From Typhlomys cinereus (taxonomy: Eukaryota; Chordata; Mammalia; Rodentia; Platacanthomyidae), in the NCBI GenBank assembly GCA_023101885.1, contig JALPQD010000076.1, positions 2,312,397 to 2,376,396 of the forward strand: a stretch of DNA of 64,000 nucleotides, written 5' to 3'. Within the stretch, counting starts at the first letter, position 1. The number at the start of each line of letters is the position of its first letter. This document shows positions 22,803-35,889 of this stretch, piece by piece. The position numbers were made by a program, and so were the translations under genes. The notes beneath the pieces were generated by a model. The model was not told the DNA's origin. It did no database searches and was given only the letters and a program-made list of their open reading frames with translations.

Positions 22803-25800
22803 CAATTAATTCACACTAAGACACTAAATGTTTTATGAACTTTAGAGTGCTGTATAAATACCAATGGAATGACATAAACCCACGCAGCCCTAACATTGTA
22901 GTTCAGTTCTCCTCACTCCTAGCTCTCCAGATGAACTGAAGCAGCAACAGCTTAGCCAAGGCCTTATAAGTGGCCTCTGTGAGGGCCCAGAGTTTTCTCA
23001 TCTGTGCACAAGGCCATTCCCTGTTGTGCTCAGCAGAGCAGAGATGGAGATGAGAAGAAGGGATTTGGAGAGAAAGATGATGTTATATTTACACAATTAG
23101 CAGCCTGTCCTGAACTTTGCTCTACTGAGGGTACCATGTAGTGGGTTTCACAAGCTTCTTGTGGTCAGAGAGGAAGCTAGACAAGAAGAAATGGAACATG
23201 AAGAAAAAGTTGAACTGATCTTATTTGCATACTGGGAAAAGGTCATGTTTATAAAAGAGGTAGCCAGCTGCTCCCCATCATCAAGGAAGAGAACACAAAA
23301 GAAATGAGGCTACAGGTATTGAAGTTTAGGTAAAAGAAAGGCCCTACTCATTGAGTGCTCAGCATGTATGACTTACAATCTTGTTCCTCAGAGAAACTTA
23401 AAACAGTTTGAGAAGACCGAGGGAGCTCTTTCAGGGGAAGGAAGAAGGAACCCATAACTCAATGGCCTTTGTTTCCCCTTACCACATTGATTTTGTCTCT
23501 GCCTGCCCTTCTTTTTCTTTGCCCCTTTTTTCGCAGTACTTGCTGAAGTTGAATCTTTAAGAAGGTCTAGGGCTCTGGAATTTTGTTACATCCTGTACTC
23601 TCATTCTGAGGTCTACCACCATGGCTGGGTATGTGAACTCAGCCAGTAGCAAATGATAAAAATATGTGGCAATGGGAGGGAGAGAAGAAGGGGAGCAGGG
23701 AATGTGGAGCAGGAAGTAGGAAGGGATTTGTGGTGAAGGGTGGGAAGGGGCCTGGGCCTGGAGGGCCCCATGAATGTGTTTCTGTGCCCTAAACACTTCT
23801 GTTTTTAGCTGACTTACTTCTGCTAACAGTTTCTCAATTTACATATGTAAGAACTGCCTGCAGAATGACTGGAATCAAGGGCACATGCCACCTGGGTCCT
23901 TGCCAGCTCTTATTTTAGGCTGACAACTTTTTGGATGTAATACAAGATTTATGCTTGTTTGTTTCTTCTAATGAGGTGGCAAGATAAGTCTGCATCTGCC
24001 TCAGTTGTTCAGCACAGGATATCTGCATATTGATTGTTTTTAAAGAAACCTTGAAAGCATAAAACTTTCAAAGTTTAAAAGCAGTACATATTACAGAGCT
24101 GGAAATTAGCCTTTTCATAAGCACACATACCCTACCTTGTTGGCACATGCGGGACAGAGCCAGACTGGGAGGTGCATGGGCATGCGAAATCCATGAATCC
24201 ATGGTCTCTTTTCTCTTGAACATCTGGGGCAGGAAAGAGGGTGGCACGGTGCTCGCGGGGAGGAAAGGGAATCTGGTGTTTCTTTCAAGCTTCTATATGC
24301 TCTGGCCTCAGCCACAAAGCACATGCTGCGGCATGTCAGCACGGGCTGCCATGGGACCCAAGGGATTTGTTGGTGCCAGGAAGAGCCACCGCTTGCTCAT
24401 CCAGTGTCTTAAGTACTTCCAACCTGGTGTCTCTCTCCCCCATTCTCCCCACCAACCTACTTGGCAACCTTAGACTTTTGTTTGCAGGAAGGAAGAAACT
24501 ATTTGCTACTGTAAATTATACTGGTGGATAATTATGCATAATAAATAGTTAATAAACTATGTTAAAAGAAAAGCAGAGTAGATCAGAAAGGTTTCGAAAA
24601 GTAGAGCCTGTAATTTTACATTGAGGAGAAGGGATTTAAACCCAACACTGATATGCTGTAGGTGGAGGTTTTCCTTTCTTCCTTTCTTAACAGAAAAATT
24701 CAAGCCTGTTCTAAGATAAATTCAGGTTGGCTTGAGGACAAGTCACACACAGATGGAAGCTGGTTGAAAGACAGTAAATAAAATGCATTATAAAAGGCAA
24801 GGTGATCACTTACAGCTCCGTGCTGAATATCCCGTTTTATTTAAGGAGGAATCAGCTTCACGTGGATGGGGTTGACAGATGATCCCGAATCAGGGGAAAT
24901 TTCAAGAATGTGGAAGGATTGAAATATTATAATGATACCTTAAGGAGATTCAAAGATAGGCAGGAAATAACAAAATGAGATACGGCTTGGGAAATACATT
25001 CTCATACAGCTGGGAGAAATAATGTAAAAGGCAGAAGCCAAGTGAACAGAAGGAATGTGTAGCAAAGTGCCAAAGAGGAGCCTTTTGGAAGTATCTATCT
25101 TACTGCAAAACGCCCGGATGGGCCGGCCTTCAGGGGCCACCCAAGCTGCACATCCTCAATAGACAGAGCCATGATTCATTTTGCAGAAGGATGGCCAATT
25201 GTGCTTATTTTAGTTCTCTCGTGACTTTGCTATTTAAGAGATAGCTGCAATTGGCAGAAATTAGCGTAAAAATAGGAATAATGGAAAGTAAATCGAGGGA
25301 TGATGAAAGTCTGAACTGTGATGGTCCTTCTGGAGTTAGTTGAGCAAATGGATCCACATCGAATGTTGGCAGCAGTGTCAACAGGGTGGTAACTGAAGAA
25401 GGAGAAAGCGACATCATAAGTGAATTCACCTCACCACAGTACCTGGGAGTAGCAGGTGGTCACTGTCCCTATGTGTGGGGTGCATCATGGGTAGAAATGC
25501 ATATTTGGCAAGAAAGATCATTTCTTCTATAATGGATGGGCTGCAGTGATTTATGGAATATTCAGCTCTAGATGTTTTAATGTGTAAATGGACATTAGAC
25601 TTATGGGCTAGTCCATAAGCTAAATGTTAATGTGTTGATGTCAAATAGGAAGTTTTAAGTAGTTGTAATGTGTAGAGCCCTATTTAGTATTTATTGCCAA
25701 CTGTTGGAATATATGGTAATCACAAATAATTTGGCCCAACACGGGAAGTCAATCATTTAAGCATTCTTTTCATTTCATAAGACTATCTACTTTTCTTAAA

Positions 25801-25829
25801 ATATAGCCAGATTTCTAAATATACATACA
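22803..25829. other. Unique intronic sequence with a possible conserved block at 25085-25440
   Basis: The 25085-25440 part stands out by retaining CpGs (cgcccggatgggccggcc) and by homeobox-like AT motifs such as ggccaattg and gaaattagcg. No coding frame is credible. The other 2.6 kb is ordinary. Confidence 0.4.
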
Positions 25830-26160
25830 TTTGTATGTGTGTGTGTGTGTGTGTGTGTTATATGGTAGGTGGTGCAGACGTACATACACTTGTGCACCTG
25901 TGTGTAGAGGCCAGAGGGTCACACTAGGTGCTTTTTTTCTATCATTATCTACCTTAGTTTTTGGGACTGGCTGTCACTGAACGTGGAGCTCCTGATTGGC
26001 CAGTGAGTTCCAGGATTCTGTCTGTCTCTACCCTCCTTCAGCCCTGGAGTCATAGACACATGCCACCATGCCTGGCTTTTACAAGTATGTTAGAAATCAG
26101 AATTCAGGTCCTCATGCTTGCTTAGCCAGCACTTTACCTACTGAGCCATCTCCACATCCC
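25830..26160 (-). mobile_element. B4 SINE
   Basis: This is a well-ordered B4 complement: (TG)11 tail at 25837-25858, 'gtagaggccagagggtcaca', 'tggagctcctgattggccag', 'gacacatgccaccatgcctg', 'gaattcaggtcctcatgctt' and 'tacctactgagccatctcca'. Confidence 0.9.
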
Positions 26161-26224
26161 TACATTCAGCTTTTAAGAATGAAAAAGGATTTTTAGGAGA
26201 ATTTAAGGGTTTTTAAATTTAGGG

Positions 26225-26318
26225 CTTGGAGCTTTGTTATTTTGTCTAGTACTGGGGTCAGGCCCAACCAGGGCCACACACATTGGGCAAAAACTGCAAC
26301 TGAATTGTCTGGCCCTTT
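26225..26318 (-). mobile_element. ID-like SINE fragment
   Basis: The complement of an ID-like unit: tactggggtcaggcccaacc, then 'cacacattgggcaaaaactg'. Decayed. Confidence 0.35.
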
Positions 26319-27039
26319 AGTGTTCTAGGATAGATTTTCATCTGGAAAATTTGGTTTGAAAAATGATCAAGCAGCCCTCAGAAATCACAGACATAGATAT
26401 GAAATGCTGGCTATGTCTAAGAGTCTAAGGATGCCAGTGATAGGTGAGGTTGAAAACAGATGACTGCTTCATGTCTTAAGAAGTTAGGACTGGTTATCGT
26501 CTTGGATAATAACTAGAAGTTAACAAACATGGTGGCCATGACAGAATAAATAGTTGTAGTATATACTCAAGTACTTTTTTAGTTGTTAAATATAGAAGCT
26601 TAGGAAAGTCTGATATTCAATTTAAAATGATACCTTTATAAAATGAGGGTGTGATATCATGGCACCTTTAGGGACAGTGCTTGACTCAGAAATTGGAAGA
26701 ATTGAGTTCTGGGGTTAGATCTACTGCTTTGGATGTGTGAACTTGACAAGGCTCATGGGTGTCTAAGCCACGTCCCCAATGTCCATCCTTTTCCCACCTA
26801 GGGTCTTTGTCAGAGGTTCTCAGGAAGCACAGGGTTTTATGAATGGGAATTCCCAACCTTAACCTTCCTCATAGACTTCTGTAAGAGTCACATATCTTAA
26901 TGTACACACGAAGCACACAAGATGCTATGCATGTGAGAAGTGCACAACTATATCCTCAAAGATTGTGTGACTAACACAGATAATGGTAGGCCTACCTGGA
27001 ATTGTTAGGGATAACCCAAGCTCTGTGTTTCTCCAAATA

Positions 27040-27440
27040 TTATTTCCTGTTTATAGATCAGGTATGTATGTGTGGTGTTTAATCTTCATTATCTACTTGG
27101 TTAGATTTAGAGTCACCTCAGAGACATACTTTTGGACATGCCTGTTAAGGGTGTCCAAAGAGACTTAACTGAGGAAGCATGACCCACCCTGAATGTGGGC
27201 AACATCATCCTGTGGGCTAGGGGCTGGAACTGAATAAAAAGGAAGAAAGGAGAAAACAAGCTAGCATGTTGATCTGTATCTTGAGCGTGAATGCAATGTG
27301 ACCAGCTGCCTCACGCTCCCACTGCCCTGCTCTTCTGCCGTGATGGGCTGCACCCCTTAAACCATTAACCCTAAAGCTGTACTTTGCCAGACATTTGGTC
27401 ACGGTGATGAGAAAAGTGACTAATACAGTGTTTGTAGGGA
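27040..27440 (+). repeat. Old interspersed rodent repeat, family unresolved
   Basis: It shows the familiar rodent order 'cttggttagatttagagtca', ggacatgcctgttaaggg, gacccaccctgaatgtgggc, 'gaactgaataaaaaggaaga', 'gcaatgtgaccagctgcctc', then a 3' end gagaaaagtgactaatacag. I know the pattern from rodent genomes but cannot name the family with certainty. It may be related to 50310-50660. Confidence 0.65.
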
Positions 27441-27639
27441 AATGCATAGCGTGAGTATTCTTCGCCTTACCATTGTGTTACCCCACCTTAGGGAACTCAA
27501 TGTAGGTTGGAAATACTGTTAGTGGAAAATATATCTATTGAGCACCCTAGCTTAGCTAGATCACTTTATTCTCAGAACACTCCCGTTAACCTATAATAGG
27601 GAAATCATCTAACATAAAGCTTATCGTCCTATTTTATTT

Positions 27640-28640
27640 TTAAACTTTGGTATTTTTATTCTTTGACATTTTCTTATAGCAATGAAATGAATTTGTGTTT
27701 TTTTACCCCTTACTGCCTGTTTCTATCCCCCTCCCCATCTCATTGTATACATTCTCCTTCTTAGACAGTTTCCCTTCTTCTTTCATATCTTTTTTTATTG
27801 TTTATTCAATTGTGCATGTGTGCGCATGTATGTGTATGTAGAACCTCGGGCGAATTCGGGAACCATCATGAGCTTTCTCCACCTCCTCCTCCTCCTCCTC
27901 CTCCTCCTCCTCTTCCTCCTTGTTTACTCTGCCCTGGGATTCACAGGCTCCGCCCTACCAGGACCAGAAACGCAAGCTGCCCCCGCTTCTGCCTGGTGTC
28001 TATACATAGGGTCTAGGATCCGAACTCAGGACCTTCTGCCTGCAAGGCAGAGGCTTAACCCCTGAGCCACCTCTCCAGCCCCATTCCTTCACATCTTTTT
28101 GCATGTGTGACCCACTGGGTTTCATGTGGGATGGCTATACTGGCAATTGCCTAAGTACTTGCTGAGGCATGGAGTGTGAATCACTGGGTAAAGAAGCTCC
28201 CCTTCTCCTGTCTGGCATTAGCTTTACATTTGCCTCAGAGAAGTAAAGCATCACTTCAGATTTTCCCTCATCTGTGGTCAAATGTTGACAGGCCAACTAC
28301 TGTGCGGGTTTAATGGTAGCTGGCATCGCTGCAGTGTGTTTTTGGGTGCAGTGAGAACACTGTCTGGCAGTACCATCTCCCACCCTCAAGCATTTACGTT
28401 TCTTTCCCCCTCTTCTACAAGATTCCCTGAGCCTTGGGATGGTGTGTGCGTGGTGGGGGGGGGGATTTTGACATCCTGTGTAGGGCTGAGCACTCCACGG
28501 TCACTTATTCTCTGTACTCTGGCCAGTTGTGTTCTCTGCATTATGCATCTTCCTTTGCAAAAGGATGCTCCTTGGTGGAGTACCGAGAACTTCCCTAGTC
28601 TGTATGTATGTTGATAAGTGTTGAGAAGGTAGTTTCCTAT
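27640..28640 (-). mobile_element. Rodent LINE-1 3'-UTR-type segment, split by a SINE
   Basis: The parts at 27640-27793 and 28084-28640 form one element on the minus strand. Landmarks are 'gacccactgggtttcatgtg', 'ttccctgagccttgggatgg' and gagcactccacggtcac. A G run lies at 28455-28466. It resembles mouse Lx-type L1 3' sequence. Confidence 0.7.
27794..28083 (-). mobile_element. tRNA-headed SINE, young subfamily, 17-bp TSD
   Basis: It is inserted in an L1 segment. The flanks TTCTTTCATATCTTTTT (27777-27793) and TTCCTTCACATCTTTTT (28084-28100) differ at two positions. Minus-strand reading: ggggctggagaggtggctca, B-box-like gagttcggatcct, the GC-rich body shared with 37.8 and 57.1 kb, a GGAGGA-type expansion (27881-27917), and a tail with aataaa. 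Confidence 0.9.
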
Positions 28641-29037
28641 CAAGTGCTTATAGTTAACACAAATAGTTCTTACCTAGGACACCTGGCCAAAATCTACTTG
28701 ATAATAAAGTGCTGAATGTCTCTTATAAGTTGAATAATGTATTAAAGGCAAAAAGAGTGATAATATGGATATGCTTCCTCACTAGTTGAAGAATAGTAAG
28801 TAGAGGACCCCTTCTCTCTATATAGATAATATTTGTTATGTATGCATATATAAATATATGTTTAAGTATTATCTATCTTTTAGTAATTTGTTTGGGTCTT
28901 GGTATGTGTCCTTCCTTCATGGTTGAGGGGATGAGTTGAAATGGTACTAAATTGGTAATGTAAATGGGCTTATAAGTTGAATCAAACTCCTCAATTATTT
29001 TTGAATGCGCATTAATTTAATATATGTTAAATTTTAC
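28641..29037. other. Unique AT-rich sequence
   Basis: Contains a low-complexity TATATAAATATAT-like patch at 28820-28870 and nothing else I recognise. Confidence 0.4.
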
Positions 29038-29203
29038 AGATGGAGAGGGGGCATGCATGTACTATTGTGTACGCATGAAGGTCAGAGGACAACTTTTAAA
29101 ATTTGGTTCTCTCCTTTCACATGTGGATTCTTGGAATCTACTCAGTTCGCCATGTTTGCATATAGGAACCTTTACCTGCCAAGCCATTTCACTAGCTCTG
29201 AAC
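29038..29203 (-). mobile_element. B3/B2-type SINE
   Basis: The complement shows a decayed tRNA head (gctagtgaaatggcttggca), 'aatccacatgtgaaaggaga' and 'aaaagttgtcctctgacctt'. It matches the copy at 34353. Confidence 0.65.
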
Positions 29204-30844
29204 CACCCACCCCCATTCTTGTCTCAAGGTCTGAACTTTAAGTGCTTCATAATGTGACTTTATATGAAAACGGAACCATTTTAGATATAACTAGTTAAGG
29301 TGAAATCAAGATGACGATTAAAGCAACACAACTGTGTCCTTGCAAAAGGGGAAATGTAGACATAGGGAGGCATACAGGGTAAAGATGATGGAAAAGACCT
29401 GCAGAATGCGCCATCCAAGGAATGCCGTGGATTGCGTCATGCCAAAGAAGCAAGGAGAGAGATCTGGAATAAGATTCTCTCTCATGACTCAGGGAAAGAA
29501 TCCATCTTTGCCAACATCTTGATATAAGCACAGGAATGGGAACCGTCTGGGGTTCGAGCCACCCATTTATGGCACTTTGTTATAGAAGCCCAGGAAACTA
29601 GTAAGAGGCAAGATGGTACCATGAAGATAAATGCTAGACCTCTAGCAGAGTGGTAAGCCATCGCTCTGAAGGCAGGAAGGAGATCATGGGAATTGTTCCC
29701 ATTGTGGGCGGCCACGGGAACCTGGAAGCATAGCTTCACTCTCACATGTGGGGTTTACCAGTCCCATTTTTCATTTGTAATGGGAGATGCTTCAGCAGAC
29801 TCTGGCAGATGGTGGACAGGAAAAAACATAAAGAAATACTAGACAGATGTGTGCTGAGGTGTTAAGCTCCACAGCAATTTGTCCTGATGCTTTCGACGAG
29901 TTGATCAGTTTCACCCACTTTACCTGCTGCCCAGTTTTTCTTAACCTTGGCAAGAATACTAATTGGGTATGAAAACTTATATTGATGAATGAGGTGACTG
30001 ATCTCTGAGGAATATGCATGTTATCGATTAACCATTGATTTATTCATTGATGGAATATCCTTTGAAAGAGTAGTTCGGATTATAAGGAGACCTGAAGAGA
30101 TAAGTTAATTCTGAGACTACATCTATTGCTTATGAGAGGAAAAGCGTGACTAGCATTAGATGCATCATAAACATTTGCAATCACTAACTGTCCCACATCT
30201 AGGATCTGGTGTAGCCACTTTTTACAAACTAGCATTTAGGTACCTTGATCTTGTGAGAGAGAAAAGAGTGAATTCCATTTGTCTGAAAGTGTGTTTTCTT
30301 AAACAACTGCCCCACTTCTTTTTCATTTCCAACCTATATGTCAATATGACATATAAAAATGAAAATGAAATAAATTTTATTTACCCTGAAATTACAGATA
30401 GAATTCCTTGTAATCTCTTCTGTTTTCTCATAAGTAAAATTAATGTTGGCGTTTTTGCTTATCCTGCTCATCTCTTTCACTGTGTATATATGCCTCTCTT
30501 ACTGTGTATGTGTGCCTCGCTCTGTGTTAGAAAATGGTTTGTGCCAGACAGAGGCAAGTTTGGGGGCCAGACATGCCACTGGAGGATGGGATGGTATCTG
30601 TGTTTTCCCACATTTCATTAGAATGCACCTTCCTAAGTCCCTTCAAAGAAGTATGATGGGAGGAAGGGTGATGTTCATTTTCACACACGAGTTCCATGTT
30701 CTGATAGTATGACGTGCAACATCAGTGGTATTAATAATTAGAAAGTAAAAGTGGACTGAAAACCAGTTTGGGAGTCAGGATAGTGATATTGATTGTACCT
30801 AAGTTTGCCCTCATGTGATATTGATTAGAAATCTCAAAAAAACA
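29204..30844. other. Unique intronic sequence
   Basis: The 153-codon plus frame at 30160-30621 is AT-rich and has no domain, signal or splice context. I recognise no repeat. Confidence 0.4.
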
Positions 30845-30957
30845 CTGTGAAATGCTCAGAGAATGGTTCAGTGGGAGACCATGTGTTTCAAATGTATGAG
30901 GCCCTGTGTTCAATTTCCAGCACTGCAAACAAAACAAATCCAAACAAACAAACAAAA
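30845..30957 (+). mobile_element. ID-like SINE
   Basis: Decayed head agagaatggttcagtggg, 'gtatgaggccctgtgttcaa', then tttccagcactgc and an A-rich tail of CAAA units. Confidence 0.6.
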
Positions 30958-33095
30958 AGTCACTGTGGTGACAGCAGCCTGCTTCAGATGGTATTCATAA
31001 TGAAAAATCTCATTACAAGACATGTTTTGAATGTAAAGTGCATTCAATCAGAAATATCTGTCATTGCCAATTAGCCGCAGACTATATTTTCAGAGAACCT
31101 TAGCTATATTTTCAGATGATATGGCCCATATCCTGAATATAATAAATGCAAAATGAACCCCTGTGGAGAAAATTGCAGCGTTTTGTGGTTGCAATATGTA
31201 GGTAAGGGGGGCATTGAGGGAAGCAGAGGAGCGGGGTCCAGCTGTTCTGACTTGTCTAAGTAGAGTACTGATGGTGAATTATTTGCTTCTTACTTGTTTT
31301 GCTGACACTGATATAAGGGACCATGTGTGTTATGCCAGTCAGTGCCATTGAGAACTGCCATACTTTTTGGCAGGGAGACCAGTCTAGAAGTTACCTTATA
31401 ATCAACTTAGGTTTAAGAACTAGATGTGACATCATTTTAGGATTATCTCATGGGGAATCTTGGGCTATTTCATCTGTTTGGTCTGTGTCTACCCATGCTC
31501 TGGACTGTGAATATACTCTGTGACCAAACATGGCATTTTCCTGGTGTCCAGGACATACTAGGTCATGGACCTGCAGAGTAAATAGGAATTCAGCCAAGAG
31601 GTAATTGGTACAAACAAAAAGATAGTACTTAAACAAATATTGCATGAATGAAATAAGTTCCAGTATTTATTCCAACACTAATAGAACTTTGATTGTTCTT
31701 TTTCTTCCAACTTAGATTTTTTTGAGCAAGCTCGCAAGCAAGTGAAAACAACTAAATGTTTCAAAATATCTTCCAGTTCCATTTTCTAGATATACATTTT
31801 CTTGGTGGTGGTGGGGGGGGGGTGGCAAGCAGTGTAATTTATTGAAAGAAAAAGTATAAGCTTGGGTCTCCCTGGATCTGACTGGAGGAATGCTGGGTCA
31901 GATCCAACCATGCCTGTGGTTTTTGCCATTTTCTGTGTGCTGTTTTGACTGACTTCTCACACTTCTGCATCAAGCCTTCATCAAATCCTCTTAAGAATGC
32001 AAGAGATCTGCCATTGCAAATAATGCTTTTCAGAAAGGATTTGAGAGCTAAGCATGTTGCTCATTATTAGTCATTTTTCCAGTTGAAGTCAGCATTTGCA
32101 GTGATAGTCTTAGAGAACTGATAGCAGGGGCTACTCTAGACCAAAAGAACTTACAGGCAAACAAACATCCCAGTGGCAAGAAGGGAAGCTTGATAGTTTG
32201 CAGACTGTCTGTGGGAGTTTGGACACTGTCACAAGCCATGAAGTAGAAGGCCTGACAAAGATGAGCAGGTGTCTCGTTGGCGCCCAGTTTGGGAGATGAG
32301 GTTGTGTGAATCTATCAACACAGGCAGGCAAAGTCTTGAGGAATGAAACCACCTGAAGACTCTGAATTTGAACCTGAGCTTGTTGATCCTTTCTCTGCAT
32401 GGAATAATCTTTCTTAAGAAAATATTTGAGGAAACTTGGTTGGTGCAGATATTCAAGTATTTATGAAATTGCTTTGTGGTTCCAGAAGAAAATTATCCCG
32501 AACTGAGACTGTTGCATTCTCTCTCCTATACAGTGTTATTTATGGCACCATGACCCCTTGCCTTAATATTTAAACATCTGACAATTTTAGCTTAGGAGTA
32601 TTTTCTCCACATTGGACACTGACCTACATAAACAGATCTGCCTGTAAGCGGATCTTTACAACTCAAGTCAAAGTCAGTGTGGAATAATTCATAGGTATGG
32701 TTTTTACTTTAAGCTCTGCAATTGCATCTCCAACTTTTTGGCTTGAGTGCTCCAAATACCTTCGTGACTGGAGCAATGGAGACAGGAACATTTCACTCTG
32801 TATTGGAGAATCATGAAGCCCCACTGAGGCCCACACTGAATCTCGCCTGAGTCCCCCAGAGTTTTCCTTCCTACATTCCCTGATCTCACCCAAAAGCTCT
32901 TAAATTACTTTTTGATGAAGATGGTGTCACTATCTTTGAAATGGTTTGCAGTCTCAGATTTCTATTTTTCCTGCATGTGTACAAGAAATGTGAAGTGGAA
33001 GTCAGTACAAAGTTTTCTCTACTTCAACTATGGCCCATTGGATCATGTACATTAGATCATGAATACTAACAAAGGGTTAGAATTTGTTAGAGCAA
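30958..33095. other. Unique intronic sequence
   Basis: I recognise no repeat or exon. A G-run patch sits at 31805-31822. Confidence 0.4.
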
Positions 33096-33130
<35 letters not shown>

Positions 33131-33172
33131 TGCATGCGTGCATGTGTGTGTATGTGTGTGTGTGTGTGTGTG
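33096..33172 (+). repeat. (TG)n microsatellite, interrupted
   Basis: TG units are interrupted by tacgtgcatgcgtgcatg. No SINE is visible beside it. Confidence 0.95.
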
Positions 33173-33279
33173 AAGTCAACTTTGTGCATTGTTTCTCAGG
33201 CAACATCTACCTTGTTTTTGGTTTTCTCACCAATCTTGAATTTGCTTGTAAGCTACACTGGCTGGTCAGCAAACTTCAG

Positions 33280-33428
33280 AAATCTCATCTCTACCTCCTG
33301 GGCATTGTGGTTCATGCCTGGGTTTTTTTTGTTTGTTTTGTTTTGTTTTTAATGGATTCTGGCGATCAAGCTCAAGTCCTTGTGCTTATAGAGCAAGCAT
33401 TTTATCAACTGAGCTCTCTCCCCACCAG
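33280..33428 (-). mobile_element. B1/ID composite SINE
   Basis: The complement of a B1 piece (cctgggcattgtggttcatg), a TTTG-rich linker, and an ID end (gatcaagctcaagtccttgt, then tatcaactgagctctctccc). Confidence 0.6.
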
Positions 33429-34352
33429 TCTTAGAACCATCCTCTCAAGAGGCATATGGGCCTATATGTCTGTGACCTGTGGGCTTGTGTATCTGCCTAA
33501 GGGAACAGAATGTGGGAAGGTCAACAGAAGAATTAGAGTTCAGGTTTACATTTCTTATTTGTTTTCTTTTCTTTTTGGTCTTTCAATGTAAGGATTTAGA
33601 AATGGAAAGGAATTCTATTTGGATTATTTGACAGATGAAGCAAAGAGCATCACAAAGGGTCTTTTGTCCATGTTTTGCTTAGAAATCTTCCAAATTCCTG
33701 ATAATGCTTGCAGACCAATCTCGACCTGTCAGGCTACTGGCAAAGTGGTCTTTATGTTATAGTGAGACTTGTGCTAGGACAGATGAGATAAATATTAAGC
33801 ATGAGGCAGGAAGCACTATAAGCAGGATGCATTACAAGTACAGGGAATATATTCTAGATGTTTCAGCATAGACTGGGTGCACAGTATTCCTTTCCCATCC
33901 AGTTGTTCCCTGCACAGTCTCAGTTACACGTGATTAACTATGATCTAAAAATATTAAATGGAAAGTTTGGGAGCCCAACAATTCATAAGTTTTAAATTGT
34001 GTATGTTCTGCATAGGCTTAACTTTCCTACCATCTTGATACAGATGTGAATCATCCTCTTGTCACCAAGTATCCACACTGTCTAGTCACCTCCATGACAG
34101 TAATTAGATCACCTGTCAAATCGTTGTCACAACCTCACAGTGGTTGTGTTTATGGAAGCAGTCAGTACTTTACTTCATAATCAACCCATAGCATAAGACG
34201 CTGGTGTTAGACATGGCAAAGAGAGGCTGTAAAGTTTTTCTTTTTAATGGAAAAGTTTCTTCAGTGAGGAAAGAAAAATATCAAATGCTGAGATCTATGA
34301 TAAGAGAGAATCTTCTGTCTGTGAAGCTATAAAGAAGGAAAAAGCAATTGTG
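33429..34352. other. Unique intronic sequence
   Basis: I see nothing I can name here. No coding frame stands out. Confidence 0.4.
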
Positions 34353-34568
34353 GGCCAGCAAAATGGCTTAGTAGGTAGAGGTGCTTGCCACAAAGCCTGA
34401 TGACCTAATTTCAGTCCCTGACACCACACAATAGAAAGAATGAACCAGCTGCCAAAGTTTTCCTCTGACTTCGGCATGCACTCTGTGGCATGCACTCTTG
34501 TATGTGTATACACACACACACACACACGCACGGACGCACACACTGACACACACACGTACACGCACATG
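34353..34568 (+). mobile_element. B3/B2-type SINE
   Basis: Head 'gccagcaaaatggcttagta', 'caaagcctgatgacctaatt', then 'gccaaagttttcctctgact' and a (CA)n tail at 34509-34562 with cgcacg interruptions. Confidence 0.75.
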
Positions 34569-34964
34569 TGCTACATAAAAAAGTGTAAATGAAGACAGAA
34601 AAAAAAGAAATTGGTGCAAGTTTTTCTGGCAGGCCTCAGACTGCAGAAGTAACAACCACAGTACATGGTAAGTGCTCAGTTGAGATGAAAATGTCTTCAC
34701 CTGTGAATGTAAGCCATGTGTCCTCTAAAGTTTGCACTGTCGCTAGCCTTAGACATCCATTGAAGGTGTCTCAGGACACACCTACGGAATAAGGGAGGAA
34801 AAGGAATTTAATCTGAAAACATTTGAGGATTATGTGTTTCAGGTTCCAGTTCATTTTCTCTTATAAATCCTACAAAGTACATATCTCAGTCTTCATTTTA
34901 TAGTTGAGGACTGAGTAGAAGTGAGCTGCCCCAAAAATGCCAGTACAGTGGCAAAAATAATACT

Positions 34965-35075
34965 GCATTGACTGGCCTGGTGGTGAGCCCTGCAATGCTA
35001 GATTTGGGAGATGGAGAATTGCAAGTGAGAGGCGAGTTTGGGTTACATGGCAAGATCCTGGTCTCTGGTAATAAT
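34965..35075 (+). mobile_element. B1 SINE
   Basis: ggcctggtggtgagccctgc, then atttgggagatggagaattg and 'gagtttgggttacatggcaa' follow B1 order. Diverged. Confidence 0.55.
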
Positions 35076-35379
35076 CATAATCATGATGTTGAATTACCCA
35101 AGGAATGTACCTTGGAAACAGAATTAGCAAATTCTCACTTTAGAGCATGATGAAATTTTAGCAGACTTTGTTCAGATTTTTTCCAAGAAATATGTAGATT
35201 AGTCTTGTGATGAAAAGATTCATTTGACTTTTGAAAGCTGCTTTAGCTGATCATTCATAAACTTTGTGAGAATTGATATGTGTTTTTGATTCCTTCTGAT
35301 CTGAGACTTGCATAGGATATAAATTCCAAATTGAAAAAAAAAACAAAGGTTTGTGCGTGGAGATTCTTTTGTGCTATTA

Positions 35380-35477
35380 TATCTACTTTTGTGTTTTTGT
35401 TCCCTATTACCAGGAATTGAATGCAGGGTTCACGCATGTTGGGTGAACGCTCTGCCCTAAGCTGTCTCCCCAGCCTG
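35380..35477 (-). mobile_element. ID-like SINE
   Basis: The complement of ID: ggaattgaatgcagggttca, gcatgttgggtgaacgctct, 'gctgtctccccagcc'. T-rich sequence at its left is the tail. Confidence 0.65.
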
Positions 35478-35479
35478 CT

Positions 35480-35889
35480 ATGTTCCGTGTTTTCACAATA
35501 GGGTACAGGTAGCAGTAACATTATATATGGGCCAAAATTTTTTCAATTAAGAAAATTTCATGCATAAGAAAAGACTTATTTTTTTGATGGGAGGAAAGTG
35601 ATAAGACTCCCTCCCAAACCCCTTCCCCCCACTTGCCTCTGTATTTCATTTGGAAAACATTTCAGCAAACTGCTCAGACTTCTGCCAAAGTGTTTTGAAC
35701 GTTCCTTAAGACGTTTTGAGTGACCTGATTTTTGTCCCCTTGACACATCTGAAGTTTCTTAAGCTTTCTGGAAACTTTTCTTCTGTTTTAAATGTTATAT
35801 AAACTCTTCGGTTTGACCACTGGATGAAATGTTATGACATGTAAGGGGAAGAATCCTGTAACATTAATCAATGGAAGGTATTTGTTGCT
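35480..35889. other. Unique intronic sequence
   Basis: AT-rich, with nothing recognised. Confidence 0.4.

Noticed and set aside
30160..30621. 153-codon plus-strand frame
   Set aside because: AT-rich with hydrophobic runs expected by chance. No family resemblance.
33100..33591. 163-codon frame starting in Cys-Val repeats
   Set aside because: The start is the (TG)n microsatellite and the remainder crosses a B1/ID SINE.
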